64,000 nt of DNA from Prosopocoilus inquinatus. Its lineage: Eukaryota > Arthropoda > Insecta > Coleoptera > Lucanidae. How positions within the stretch are numbered: the stretch's first letter is position 1; each line of letters opens with the position of its first letter. The translations under genes were made by a program, and so were the position numbers. Under the pieces are notes generated by a model that ran no database searches, was not told the DNA's origin, and saw only the letters and a list, made by a program, of their open reading frames with translations. Below are positions 32,786 to 44,300 of this stretch, in pieces. The stretch lies in contig CM069869.1 of the NCBI GenBank assembly GCA_036172665.1, positions 4,960,001 to 5,024,000 on the forward strand, given 5' to 3'.

Positions 32786-33746
32786 ATAACTTTTTGAAAT
32801 TATTATTGTCCATTTCTAATGACTCTAAAAGGTCAGCATGTTGTCTCAAAAAATCTTGCATATCCTTTAAGGATGGCGATTCATCTTTAAAGTTTTTAAA
32901 TTTTTCCCATTCTATAGATGAATTTTTGTCAATTTTAGAAGAAATTAGAAATATTAATAAAGAATCCCATTTGTCGGTAGGTTGTCCCAAAGAATATAAT
33001 GCACGCAAATGCTTTAAGATATTATCATTTAAATGACGTAATGCATGAGCATTCTCAAATTTAATAATGGGTAAATGAAATAGTGCTTTTATATGATTAT
33101 GTACCAATATTCTTGGATTATTATAACGATTGCACAATAAATCCCAAGCTATTTTATAATGAGAAGCAGTGAATTCTAATGATTTCATTATTTCAAGTGG
33201 TTCACCTTCTAAGGTTGCCTTTAAATAATGAAATTTTTGAATTTTATTGATAGAATCATTTACATGAATAAGACTTTCAAAGGTATCTTTAAAATATAAC
33301 CATTCATCATATTTACCATTAAATTTTGGCAAATTAATTATGGGCAATCTAATGTTATTTTTAATATTCTGATTTGACACAGAAGACTTTGACATTTCTG
33401 AAATATTTTCATGATGATTTGAAACTGTTTCATTACTTTTCAAAATTCTTTTTGCCATTGCAAAATATTTATTGTATTTATTTACAAATTCATCTCTCTC
33501 ATTATACTGAATTTCAAGTACGTCATCATCACAACTTTGTTCAATATTTAACTGAACAGTTTCAAACTCATCTAAAATTTGTGGCAAATTTTGTAATCTT
33601 ATATCCATTTCTATTGCTTTTTGCTCATCAATATCATTAGAATCATTAAATTCATTAAATATGGGAGTTACAAAAGTTACAAAATTAGTTAATTTACGTT
33701 TAACAGCTCCTCTGTTCCTCACCAAAGTATTGTATTCTTGCGCCAT
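32739..33746 (-). CDS. BEL Gag N-terminal region
   Basis: A 335-residue Gag. It begins MAQEYNTLVRNRGAVKRKL, a start typical of BEL/Pao Gags, with a helical N-terminal region. Residues about 130-235 (LPIINLPKFNGKYDEWLYFKDTFESLIH ... YNNPRIL) match the family's conserved Gag domain (DUF1759 type). The ATG at 33746 is the first after a leader of about 355 bp from the LTR, so I accept it. It would form the particle shell. The ORF ends shortly after the frame change near 32755, losing the connection to the knuckles. Confidence 0.88.
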   Translation of the reverse strand: MAQEYNTLVRNRGAVKRKLTNFVTFVTPIFNEFNDSNDIDEQKAIEMDIRLQNLPQILDEFETVQLNIEQSCDDDVLEIQYNERDEFVNKYNKYFAMAKRILKSNETVSNHHENISEMSKSSVSNQNIKNNIRLPIINLPKFNGKYDEWLYFKDTFESLIHVNDSINKIQKFHYLKATLEGEPLEIMKSLEFTASHYKIAWDLLCNRYNNPRILVHNHIKALFHLPIIKFENAHALRHLNDNILKHLRALYSLGQPTDKWDSLLIFLISSKIDKNSSIEWEKFKNFKDESPSLKDMQDFLRQHADLLESLEMDNNNFKKLFVSKSSKRKNFLQLL

Positions 33747-34101
33747 GCTTGAAACGTAGGTTCTTCTTCTCTTCTTAACAGCTAAGGACCTTCATTATTC
33801 ATCAGGCTATCGTCCAGTCTTCATGAAAACATCGTAACGAATATCAGCGTCACACCGACGATAAGCTAAGATGTCGTGGACTGTTCTCTTCAGAACGTAT
33901 ATATATAATATTTAATAATCAACAATTCAGAAGATCCTCGCTTCTTTGAATTTTGAACAGCAGTAGGAGGCAGCAATCAACTCTACGGTAGCAATACAAT
34001 AGAAATTTCATCATGTTTCATTTACCACTCATCAAGAAATTATTCCATAGTTATCATTTATGCGGACCGATGTTACCAAATTATCCGGCTCGAAGGACCA
34101 A
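33747..34101 (-). promoter_or_regulatory. BEL leader with primer-binding site
   Basis: The minus strand directly after the 5' LTR reads TTGGTCCTTCGAGCCGGAT (34083-34101), a motif I associate with insect BEL/Pao leaders. The rest is untranslated. Confidence 0.65.
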
Positions 34102-34280
34102 TGTAATGGCGATTGAATGGACTGTATTTTAATTTTTGTAGAAAGAAAGAATTTTTACTGTGACATGTTCTAAAGAGCTTTTTTTTATTATTTTTAAATT
34201 CATGGCATTCTTAAATACATATGCATAATTATACATAATACGTATGCATTCATACAAAGCACTCTATTTACATCGTAACA
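34102..34280 (-). repeat. BEL 5' LTR (179 bp)
   Basis: TG...CA ends. One T shorter in a T-run than the 3' LTR. Followed outside by the CAACT duplication at 34281-34285. Confidence 0.93.
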
Positions 34281-34285
34281 CAACT

Positions 34286-34821
34286 GTTAACATAAAATTG
34301 AAACGAAAAAGAAATCTTTTAGAAGGAAGGGAAGAACGAAGAAATCTGTACACTTTTTAAAGCCGTTGTTAGGTTCTAAACTTTGTTTCTGTTTTATTAA
34401 AACTCACCCTCACTGATCCTGGATATTTCTCGGGTACACTGTATTTATATTAACACGAATATAGATAACTGACTGATAGAAAATTTTTATAATTTATCGA
34501 GGAGAAAATTTAGATCTCCATGTTGAGTGACGTTCAGAACCAGCTTTTCTCATGTCTTCCCCAGTATTTGAAGCATAACCTTATACCATGCGGGGTGGGG
34601 GGAGGAGTTTAACGTAGTGTCGTCGGAGATTGTAGGAATTTGACTTAATGTGAGTTTTTCTAAATTCTAAAGCGCTCGATGCATTGAATTGCACTATTTT
34701 GTTTTTAAACTCAAATATATGATTTTCCAGGCACTTTTCTTGAATTTTTTAATTTTTACGATACAAAAAAAAATAATTAGGATAGTAAAACATATAATAT
34801 CTTATATAGAAAGGAATTATT
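34286..34821. other. Unassigned sequence
   Basis: AT-rich, with no gene and no repeat that I recognise. Confidence 0.5.
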
Positions 34822-34944
34822 TAATACTAAAGGGAAACACGCGAAACGAAATACGGCAGAAAAAATCTTCCATAATTAGGACTCGAACCTGAATCGTCTG
34901 GTTTCAGGCCAAACCGTTCTGCCCATTGAGCTGTTACGACACCG
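34822..34944 (-). repeat. tRNA-derived SINE-like repeat, minus strand
   Basis: The minus strand has a Pol III A-box-like AGCTCAATGGGCAG and a B box GGTTCGAGTCC about 30 bp apart. It is then followed by an unrelated tail ending in GTTTCCCTTTAGTA. The acceptor-stem ends do not pair, so this is not a functional tRNA. A related copy in the opposite orientation lies at 35100-35200. Confidence 0.65.
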
Positions 34945-35099
34945 AGATTCAATCAGGTTGATCTAATATAAATTACGATTAGCAGATATACAAATAGTTC
35001 TTACCAGATATACGTAAATGAGATGGTGTTGGTGTAGCTTTAGATTAAAAAAAAAACAATTTAATACTTAGGGGAAACACTGACGGAATATTGTAATTT

Positions 35100-35200
35100 C
35101 CGATGTCGTGATAGCTCAACGGTTAATGCGGTTTGGCAGGAAACCATACGATTCAGGTTTCTTCCTTATTTCTTTAGTGTTTCCCCTATTCCCTTAGTTT
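35100..35200 (+). repeat. tRNA-derived SINE-like repeat, plus strand
   Basis: It starts CGATGTCGTGATAGCTCAACGG, with A-box similarity to the 34822-34944 copy, keeps ACGATTCAGGTT in the B-box region (degenerate) and shares the GTGTTTCCC tail. A further tail fragment in inverse orientation (TTAGGGGAAACAC) lies at 35069-35081. Confidence 0.55.
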
Positions 35201-36312
35201 TAAAATATTATTTAATCAACACTAACGTATCCTCATTTCTTTGATTAAAAAAAAATATAAGGCAATTATCGATTTTTTTTAATAAAGAAAATTTATTTAT
35301 CTATTTAAAGAAGATTTATTTATCTATTTAAAGAAGAAGAACAATTAATAATAAAAAAGCGACGATCGTCACGAAATTCAAAATTGTTTTCTATTATTCA
35401 TCCCTGTGCTTGTTCGACTTGATTTACCAGCAACTGCTACTAGCAATAGTTGTGTGTATTTCTTTTGATAGGTAGCCAGCCTCTTTCAAGAAAAAAGATA
35501 GTTGTAGATGGTGAGTTAGTCATTGGAAAAAAATAATAAAAGTCATTTGGGTTTGGGTTGGGTTGGGTCTCGAGATAAAAATTACTAAAAATTTGTTCAA
35601 AATTGTTGGTGCGCCACTGAATAAAAGTAACAAACTGTCACAATAGTCACAACTCGGTACATTATTTTTACCGACATGAATGTCGCTTACACAAATAATG
35701 AGTTGGCAGACATGGTTATGTTATTCTATGGAAAAAAATGGGTTTCTTGGATTTCTTAGGACTTCAAGATGCTACAGTTTTTCTTTGTACTAGCAATTTT
35801 CAAACACTCTGTATGTAGAAATCGCGCAGAATGCTGGGACAAGAAATTCAAAATGTTTTTTTAATTCATCTCACGTTTATCTTATGCAGAATACTTGGCA
35901 GTTTTTTTTTTCAGAAAAAGCGTGGGTGTAGGCGCGTTGGGAGGAAGTTTTAACCGCCCCCGCAGACACTATTTTAATCAAATCAATAATACGGATTCTA
36001 TCTGATTAAAATAACAGAGAGATACTTCCAAGCTTTTTTAAGCATTGGTTCCTTAGAATGAAAGAAAACTTTCATCGACGTTTTCCTTCCCCCATTTGAA
36101 GCTTGCTTATTGTAGGAATAAAAATTAAATTAGATTTTTTTCTGATGTAAGGGCAATCTATACACGTTTTTGTTCGTATTTTTAATCACCTTGCAAGCGA
36201 GCTAAAAACAAAATTCTCCAATTTGGACAAATAACAAAACATGTGTTTTCTTAATGAGATTGTTGATCATCGATGCTATTCTCAGATTAGGTTGGTTAAA
36301 AAAAATATCTGA
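35201..36312. other. Unassigned; short tandem duplication at 35289-35337
   Basis: No gene. A 24-bp unit AATTTATTTATCTATTTAAA plus GAAG occurs twice in tandem at 35289-35337. The remainder is AT-rich. Confidence 0.5.
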
Positions 36313-37463
36313 TATATACAGCGTGTAATCAAATAAGTTTCACCTATTAAAACTGTAAGTTCGTTATCACTTAAGAAAGTGATTTCTGCAAATATGAATT
36401 TTATTGGTGGAAAATTAAAGGAATTAAAACCACCCCAGAGCCCGGACACTTTTTGTTTGAAAACCTCTGTCTGGCCGTGTATCAGTTTCTACAAGCGCAT
36501 CATAAAACGTCGTAAAACAATAAAGCGTCATCGAGCTGAAGGGCACTGGGTTAAAATCTTCGCTTATGTAATTACATAACGGAAAAGAATTATAAATATC
36601 CATCGCGTTGCTTATTAAATTAATCAATTTTCTCAATTTTCACGTAATTGTTAATAGTTTTCTGCTCACAAAACTGTAAAAATAAATAAAAATTAGAAAT
36701 TCCATTTTCTAAAATTATTTTACTAATTCATACGTATTCATCGTGTACTTTATTTGCTGGTCGTCAATAAACTGCATTGTTATTTCTTTATTGCGCAAAA
36801 TGTTTAAGAATGTCTTTTCTTTCTGCATTTCGGAAAATCATTATTGAATGCAGTCATCGCTTTTATTAGTTTGTGGAGCCAAAACAATAAAGCGTCATCG
36901 CACTCGAACTACGAAGAAACGTATTCGTTAGTGGAAATAATTAACAAAGCGACAATCAATCAGAGCGACTAATGATTTTTTTTAATTACTTTAATACGCG
37001 GCGAAATTAGCACTGTAAATCAGGTGTATTGTTAGTTTACAAAGACCAGGATATCAAGATCTAATTATTGTCGATTATCTAACGAAACAGATTTAATTCT
37101 GATCAATGCAAGCAGATTTAAATTGTTCTCCTTTAATCATAATGCACACTCGGACTACGACCTAGAAGTTGTGAATTAGAACTATCGTCTTTAATCGGTC
37201 GGTGATTCTATTTTGTGTTTCCATAAAAGCTTTTAAAATGCGATCAAGCAATTGACCTTGAATTTTGTTGGAATTTTGTTTTATAACGTTGTTTTTGTGC
37301 ACGGCCGACCAGAAGTTCTCAAACAAAAGAGTCAATACTTCTCCACTAGGTATTTTTTTTATTTTTGAGCTAGACTTTTGGTAGTTGCAGCATTAATTCT
37401 CTTACATGATGAGGAACTTACGGTATTAATATGTGAAACTAATTTGATTACACCCTGTATATA
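36313..37463. mobile_element. Non-autonomous DNA transposon, copy A
   Basis: The left end TATATACAGCGTGTAATCAA and the complement of the right end TATATACAGGGTGTAATCAA match, and the inverted similarity continues for about 60 bp. Internal landmarks (AATAAAGCGTCATCG, ATCTAATTATTGTCGATTAT, AGAAGTTCTCAAACAAA) recur in copy B at 48483-49486 in reverse order and on the opposite strand. No transposase was found. Flanking TA-rich ends would suit a Tc1/mariner-like TA target, but this is unproven. Confidence 0.7.
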
Positions 37464-38451
37464 AATAAGCCCGTCACAGTGAACTCCTTGAAGCGCCATC
37501 TTTTAACATAAAGAGGAGACTGTTTTAATCGGTACGGTTTCGTCTTCATATTCTTAATAAAAGTGAGTGATATATCTAATTTTTGAAATAATTCGATTAA
37601 AACTGTTTGTAATTCTGGACATGGCACTTTGAATAACTTTTTTTTTTTTACTTTTTTACATTTTCCATAAAAAAACTTTTTTTAAATATAAAATATCTAA
37701 AACCTATGCTCATAAGCATCGTTCAAAATTGGTTCATTTTCACATTGGCATGACATTGGTAGAGGGGCATCGCGATCAACGATTGCTACACATCTCCTAA
37801 TCTCCTAATGTGGTCAAAGACTTTATTGATTGTGCTTTGAAACAGGTAAATACCTAACTCACTTCGAAACGTGTAAACTTGCGACCAATACACAAAAAAA
37901 TCATCTAAATTGGATGTTTTAAACTAAAAAAAAAATATATTTGAAACAACTATTAAAAATAGCCTTACATATTGTTTCGAGAAACGTAATCTTATAAATA
38001 AAACCCAACGTGGTTTTCGATTGGGTGGCATCTATTTCTTATGTTGCTAGAATTTTTTCTTTACAATGTAACTGAAAAAGCGTTTCAAGACAAAACTTTT
38101 GCAAAAAACCACAAGTCTCCAACGTCATTTATTCGGAAGATATTTACATTTGTTTGTGGTACTGCAAGAGCGATAATTTTTTTAAAAAAGTTGATTAACG
38201 CGAAAACGGTTTAGATTAGACCCTATGTATGGTACACAAAGTCAATTAAAATTCAATCCAGAACCCGAAAATGTAAAAATATCTAGGGTGTTCCATTTAA
38301 AATAACGTGACCTAACGCCCAGATTAAATGGAACACTCTGTACAAGTCAAACTATTTTTAAATTATGCTACACATGATCCTGTGAAACTTTCATTTGAAA
38401 CATTTTTTCGTAAAATTAATAACTAGAGAGGTATGAAAGAATTCGCCTTAA
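37464..38451. other. Unassigned, with a small hairpin at 38285-38342
   Basis: No gene. At 38285-38342 GGGTGTTCCATTTAA pairs with TTAAATGGAACACTC in a 58-bp hairpin resembling transposon ends. Confidence 0.5.
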
Positions 38452-40451
38452 GTGAGACACCTGTACAGGATGGATTATAGCGTTTTTCACTGGTTGCACT
38501 TTCTTGCACTCAGTGCGCACTGAGTGTATTTCCATCACGGTTCAGCTTTATGTAATAAAACGAGACAGAGATACACTCAGTGCACACTGGCGCAGCCAAC
38601 GAAAAACGCTGTTAAATTCGATGTCTCTTATGGGAATCTCCGTAACTATAAGTGATAGAAAAAAACCAGTGGCCAAGTTCCGATCTCTTTTTTGGAGATT
38701 AAGTCAATAGCGTAAACAAAAATTGGCTATCTTCTTTTGTTTTCAAGTTATGGCCAAAAATTGACATTTTCGACTTTTCGTTTTTCGGTCATATCTCGTT
38801 TATTTCTAGAGATATTAGAAAACTACTTGAACATTATTAGGACACTTTTTGGAATACAATTCAGTGGTGTAGTTACTTTTTTAATATCTACTTAAATTTT
38901 CAAGTTATAACATAAAGTTATGTTTTTTTAAATAGAAATTATAGTAGGCAATGCCCTCATTAAATAGATTTGTTGAGTTTATTTCTTATAATTAATAGGA
39001 AAAACTGTCATTTCTATTATTATCCTTGCGTAAATATCCTAGTCTGAGTAGGCTGGGTTCAATACGGAGCCGACTTTTTATTTTAATAAATTTTAAAGAG
39101 CTTTCAAATATTTTCAAAGTTTTCGCTGCGTAAATAATTTCGTATTCGCGTTAATTTACAAATTTCCGTTTTATCGTTTTGAGCGACCGTTCTGATAAGA
39201 GTTCCTGTCTGACTTTCTATTGAAAATGAGTTTATCATTCAATTTATAGAAAAATTGTTTTCAATCTTTAAACAGTCAAAATTGCTCGATTACTCAACGT
39301 TTCACTATCGGTTTATAGCTTCGTTACGAAGAAACGTTGAACGTTCCTGTAATTTTCACAATGTCTTTTTAAAATTGAAAACAATTTTTATACAATTTCC
39401 CTCGGACAAGAAACGACTTCAATAAAAAATTTGTAATTGAAGTCGACTCTTGTTCGATGAAATATGTGAGAGAAAATAGTTTTTGAACTTTAAAACAGAC
39501 ACTGTGAAATCGCAAGAACTCTCTACGTTTCGCTATCGCTTCATAGTTTCGTCAGGAATGAAAAAATGTAAATAAACAAGTTGTCAAGAGAAGCGAAAAG
39601 ATAACATGATTTTACACTAAAATACAAGTTGTCCGGATAAACATAAAGGTAATAATAACTAAATTAGAACTAAATTAAGCTTTCTTTTTTTGTTTCGCTT
39701 GAGTTATATTTTATTAAAAACACGAAAAACAAAAACAAACACACAAGTAGTAAAATATAAACAAAATCGGACATGTATCAAACTAAATTTGCGTGCATTC
39801 ATATTTAATAAAAACAAAAAAAGCTTTTGCCAGATCGGTGGCGATGGGTGCTACATTTCTCAAACGGAATTTTGTAAAATAAAGTGCATGTGAAATTTTT
39901 TAAGCGGCCAAAACTCTCTAAAGGTTTGAAAGTTCGTTAATATTTAATAAAAACAAAAAAAAATGTCGGCACTGCATTGAAGCCAGCCTACTGAGACTAG
40001 GATACGCAAGGCTAATAACAAAAATGGCATTTTACCTATTAATTATAAGAAATAAACCCAACAAAGTATATATTTTTGAAAACAGAAAAAAAATCTCTAT
40101 TTAATGAGGACATTGTCTACTAAGATTTCTATTTAAAAAAATATAACTTTATGTTATAACTTGAAAATTTAAGTAAATATTAAAAAAGCAACTACACCAC
40201 TAAATTGTATTCGAAACAGTGTCCTAATAATGATCAAACAGTTTTTTAATATCTCTAGAAATAAACGAGATATGACCGAAAAACGAAAAGTCGAAAATGT
40301 CAATTTTTGGCCATAACATGAAAACAAAAGAAGATAGCCAATCTCCAAAAAAGAGATCGAGACTTGGCCACTAGTTTTTTTCTATCTCTTATAGTTACGG
40401 AGATGCCCATAAGAGACATCGAAATTAGTCCATCCTGTACAACAGACTCAC
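38452..40451. mobile_element. 2-kb foldback element
   Basis: The left arm (38452 to about 39130) matches the right arm (about 39900 to 40451) in inverse orientation. Shared strings include CTGTACAGGATGGA, ATCTCTTTTTTGGAG, CGGTCATATCTCGTTTATTT, TGGTGTAGTT and CAGTAGGCTGG. Both arms carry many substitutions and small indels, so the element is old. The middle (about 39240-39390) has its own smaller palindrome around ATTGAAAACAATTTTTATA. There is no transposase. The left arm contains an extra MITE at 38478-38611. Confidence 0.8.
38478..38611. mobile_element. MITE, 134 bp, nested in the foldback left arm
   Basis: AGCGTTTTTC at the left end pairs with GAAAAACGCT at the right, and ACTCAGTGCGCACTGAGTGT near the left pairs with ACACTCAGTGCACACTGG on the right. 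TTA flanks it on both sides (38475-38477, 38612-38614). The homologous place in the right arm, near 40424-40429, has no insertion. Confidence 0.8.
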
Positions 40452-41439
40452 AGTCTACAACCCCCAAAGGACTTCTGTGATTCTTTGACCCTCAACCGAT
40501 TCTTTTTAAGTTTTCATCAACCTTGGGGGTCACTATCGACCTATTCGAGGATTTTCTGATCTAGACGATTACTATTTTCTGCATGGAGGAATCTGTTTTT
40601 ATTTTATTTATTTCTTCAAATTATTATTTAGTGACCTACATAGATCTCGCTGACGTCCACGATGATATCTCCCCAAAAACGGAAAAGCAGCATCTCCATA
40701 ATTTCATCTGTGAATCACGAGGTTAAATTACACGTGTGTATCGAACGGGAAACTTTGGCGAAATCCGTCAGAGAAAATGCGATTTAAAAATCATTTCCTA
40801 AACAGGATTTCCGGAATTCCATTCCGTCATATTTCAGTCGCGTCGTGGTTTTTCGTTTTCATCTCTTATCTCCAAATGTACTTCATGCACGGTCTCGTCT
40901 CCAAGCGCACATTACACCATACCACCGGCACCGTCGAGCTTTTGCTTTGCATAAGCATAAATCTAGAACGATGTTAAACGACTGTCTGTCCTTATCAAAT
41001 ATTTACCTAAAGTTTCCGTGCAAGTTAAATATTACTCGCATTTAACCGCCTGTGTTTAATGAAGATGATCAAAAAAATGTGCAGCGCGATAATGAAAGCT
41101 ACGTTCCGAAAATTGTTTTATGTATTTACATCTAGTTTTTACACGCCGGTAAAGCGCAGAGTTGAAAATTTGAAACCGGACAGCACAGCAGTTTATGCAG
41201 ACAGAATTTATTGTCGCATTAATTCTGGACGGTGTTCATTTTGCAATACATATATTTAAAATACAAATATCGTTCCGTTGTAACGTTTTGTCATTTATTT
41301 ATTTCGTTTTATCGTTTAATTGCCGGTCTGCGAAAATTGAGCTCGCTCTAATGGTCTTCATAAAAACAACACACAGGTAGATACAACCAGTATAATAATA
41401 TACGGTATTCACCATTGACTTTGACAGCTGCAATAACTT
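40452..41439. other. Unassigned sequence
   Basis: No credible gene; short frames at 40777-41380 overlap each other in different frames and lack domains. Confidence 0.5.
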
Positions 41440-41634
41440 GGGTGATTTATATACAACGTGTCACAGAAATAAGTATATTAATTTTAGCTAACAATAAAAC
41501 TCTTCAAGAGTAACAACTTTTTTAAATACATTTTTTCTATGAACGTTCTAGTCATCGAGTTAAAATTATTTAAAAATTTGCTAAAAATATCACCGTCCGC
41601 CACTGGAGATTACACAATATTGCAGTGCTGTGAC

Positions 41635-41890
41635 CTAGTAGCGATGACGTGAACAAACCTGACGCAATGTCAAAAGTCGCATAATATTAATAAATCCGGG
41701 TCGACATTTAAGGCTATCCAAACTAGCCTCCTCAATGTCTGCAACTGTTTGGACGTTGTCGACCACGATCGTAAACTGCGCCTTAGAAGATCCGTGTTCT
41801 CGGAGATGCTGCCCCACTCTGACAAATGTGCGAACATTCGGAATGCGACGATTCAGAAACCATTCTATGTAAAAGTGATTTTTTTCCCCT
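41635..41890 (-). pseudogene. Possible transposase N-terminal fragment
   Basis: The minus strand reads RRIPNVRTFVRVGQHLREHGSS, which resembles the helix-turn-helix part of an insect mariner-type or DUF4817-like transposase (an RRxPN..TF..V...LRE.GS pattern). It is followed by a loose linker to the stop at 41635. No DDE catalytic domain is present, and the surroundings (41440-41630) have only a possible terminal sequence. The call rests on one short motif. Confidence 0.4.
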
Positions 41891-43117
41891 ATTAATGTAA
41901 ATTATCTGAACTTTCGGTTGGTTTTTCGCTCTTATGCAATCTTATCATGTTACACATGTCGAAAGACAATTTGTATGGTATTTAAAAGGAATCTGCAAAC
42001 TCTAGAAGTAAAGTATTGTCACGCGTCGGTCGTCTCCAGCAGGTTACGAGCCGTCGGCGTCCAGACACGAGGGTTGCATAGCTTGGGGGTGAAAAGGGAG
42101 TAACAGGGAAACTGCAAACCAACTCATTAAAACAACAAGGATTACCTTTATTGTTTAAAGGTCAGAAATACAGTTAACTGTATCCCAAGACGACGATCAC
42201 ATTAACTGATATCTTTTACAAATTACGCACATCTTTTATACTGCCAATGTACGTGACGTCTTGACCAAATTCCGCAAAACTTTAATAGAACCCGCGCTTT
42301 GCTTGGTTGCTAAAAAGGTGATGTCAGGATTTTCACGTTGTTTCCAATCGTCATTTCTATTAAATCTTGAATTATTTGTTTGTGTTTAAACACTTATACA
42401 ATGCCCTAGTTATTTGCGTATTTGCAAGTTTGCGGATTCACTCTACAAGTTCATTGCCTGAGTCGTTGCACCAGCAAACCGCATATCAGCAAATAACTCG
42501 TATGTATTGCATTGGAAAAAATACATTTTAAATTAATTAAATACGATTTTCAAATTTTCCGTAATCGTGACAGTATGCCACATCGAGCACGAAAAATGCT
42601 AACACGAAACACAGAAGAAAATAGAAAAACGAACTCAATAAAAGAAGTAAAAGCAGGAGAAAGAAAAGGAAACGGATTGAAAGAAAGATTTTTTTTTTCT
42701 CTTTTAATTTTCTCGATAATTTTGATAATTGATCGTACTTGCATGCCCCAACTCATCTGACAGAGGGCGCCGAAATATGAGGTGGCACGACGGCGGCTTA
42801 TGGCCTCGAGGGGGCCCTGTTCCAAGGTTACTGAATGCCGCTGAGTAACTCCGAGTTTTGCGATAAAAAGAAAACACTTCTTGTTTTCCTAGTTTATTTG
42901 ACGTAACATCAGCAGCAACAAGATTTAAAGCTGATGGAAGGTTCGCATATTCAGTACGCAGATATGCAATGTTTGTTTAAAAATTAAGTTGCGATTAAAT
43001 AAAATTAGAATGAATCATATCGCGTACCAGTTCAGAATGAAATAAGTCAAGCAGCGGAGGCCGATTTTCCTGGAATTTTGCGCCCGGCGCGCGTCTGCAA
43101 ATGATGGAAATCGTAGT
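41891..43117. other. Unassigned; LTR-like composition near 42018-42320
   Basis: No gene. The stretch 42018-42320, beginning TGTCACGCGTCGG, is more CG-rich and has a CTTTTATACTGCC box, which could be an old LTR. I could not find matching ends. Confidence 0.35.
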
Positions 43118-44300
43118 TACGAAAATTGCAATATTGCACCTAAATTATGCACTCAATTAAGAATGATTTTTTGCATAGCAGATGCAACATCTGATATACC
43201 TCACTTACGTAGCAATTGGGAAGGGAAAAGTGCTAAAGTAGTTCGGGACTGTAGAAGAAATGGATAGTGGAAGTCCTTCTAGTCTTACTTCACGCCTACG
43301 CGTCACGTTTCTCGTTGAAGCTTATTTTAAATTAATTTTTCTTTCGGTCAGTTTCTTCACTTTGTAATTAATGTCGCGAATGAAGATATAACTCATCATA
43401 GTGCGTGCGGAAAAAACAGCGAAAATTCTCTTTCGGTAAGCACACCAAAGTTGGTCGTGTTCTGTGTTTATTATTTATTTATTTATTTATTTTTTTAAAG
43501 CAAACAGTTCGGAGATATTTGTTCCAAAGATCGTTTCTCACAACTTACTAAAAACACCTGAAAAACTACAAAGAAACAATTGAATCGTTCCTTCTTTTAC
43601 AGGCAGAAAAGACAATTGAATAACAAATGTCTCGAACGCATCCATTTCTTATAATTAAAAACGGGAAACAGGTGAATGCAAACCAGAAAAGACATTGATC
43701 GTTTTTTTTTGTTTAAATTGGCTGGACTAGCAAGATTGCAGTGAAACAAAAAAAAAAAACGTAGCTACGGCAAACGCATTTGTTTCTTACACGGATACAA
43801 ACGAGAAACTGCACGAAAAACAATTTGTGATGTTTTTTCTTTCTTATAAATAAAAACAAGATGTTATAAGCAAAAAAGATAATTGAATAACGAACGTGTG
43901 GAATACATTGGTTTCGTGTAATTAAAAATGAGAAACAGTTGAACCAGAAAAAAATCGATTATGTTTTTGTCGAAATTGGCTGCATTGGCAACACTGGCAT
44001 GAACTAGGGCGAATGCCTTGGTTTTTAAAATGGTGTACGAATTTTGCACACGACGAACGGCGCGTGAAGTTACGGAAATTGCAATATTGCGCCTAATTTA
44101 TGCACTCAATTAAGGATATTTTTTGCATAGCACAGGCATCACGTGATGTTCCTTTCTTATTACGAATCCAAACGGAAACAACTGCATAAAAGCTCCACCA
44201 ACAGACGGAATGCAAGCACTTCTTGAGTTTGAAATTAATTTCGCGAATGAAGATAGAACTCTTCACAGTGTTTTCTTTTATAATTAATTTAATCGTAACC
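43118..44300. repeat. Diverged direct duplications
   Basis: About 80 bp around ATTGCAATATTGCACC and TGCACTCAATTAAG at 43125-43205 recur at 44078-44160. Sequence around CGCGAATGAAGATA at 43375 recurs at 44240. Between them, 43605-43700 and 43870-43965 are a second pair (AATTGAATAAC ... ATTAAAAA.G.GAAACAG). The block looks like an older tandem or segmental duplication with later expansion of A/T runs. Confidence 0.6.

Larger units (their letters stand above)
21799..34280 (-). mobile_element. BEL/Pao LTR retrotransposon (minus strand), interrupted by a Gypsy element
   Basis: LTRs at 34102-34280 (5') and 21799-21978 (3') bound the element. CAACT at 21794-21798 and 34281-34285 is the 5-bp target duplication. 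Next to the 5' LTR, the minus strand reads TTGGTCCTTCGAGCCGGAT, a plausible primer-binding site. Next to the 3' LTR it reads CCCGGGGGGCA, a purine-rich tract. Order on the minus strand is gag, CCHC knuckles and protease, RT, RNase H, integrase. Without the 6,586 bp added by the Gypsy insertion it is about 5.9 kb. The coding region has two frame changes and two in-frame stops besides the insertion. Confidence 0.95.

Noticed and set aside
34866..34944. tRNA gene on the minus strand
   Set aside because: A and B boxes are present, but the acceptor stem does not pair and the tail is shared with a second copy, so it is SINE-like.
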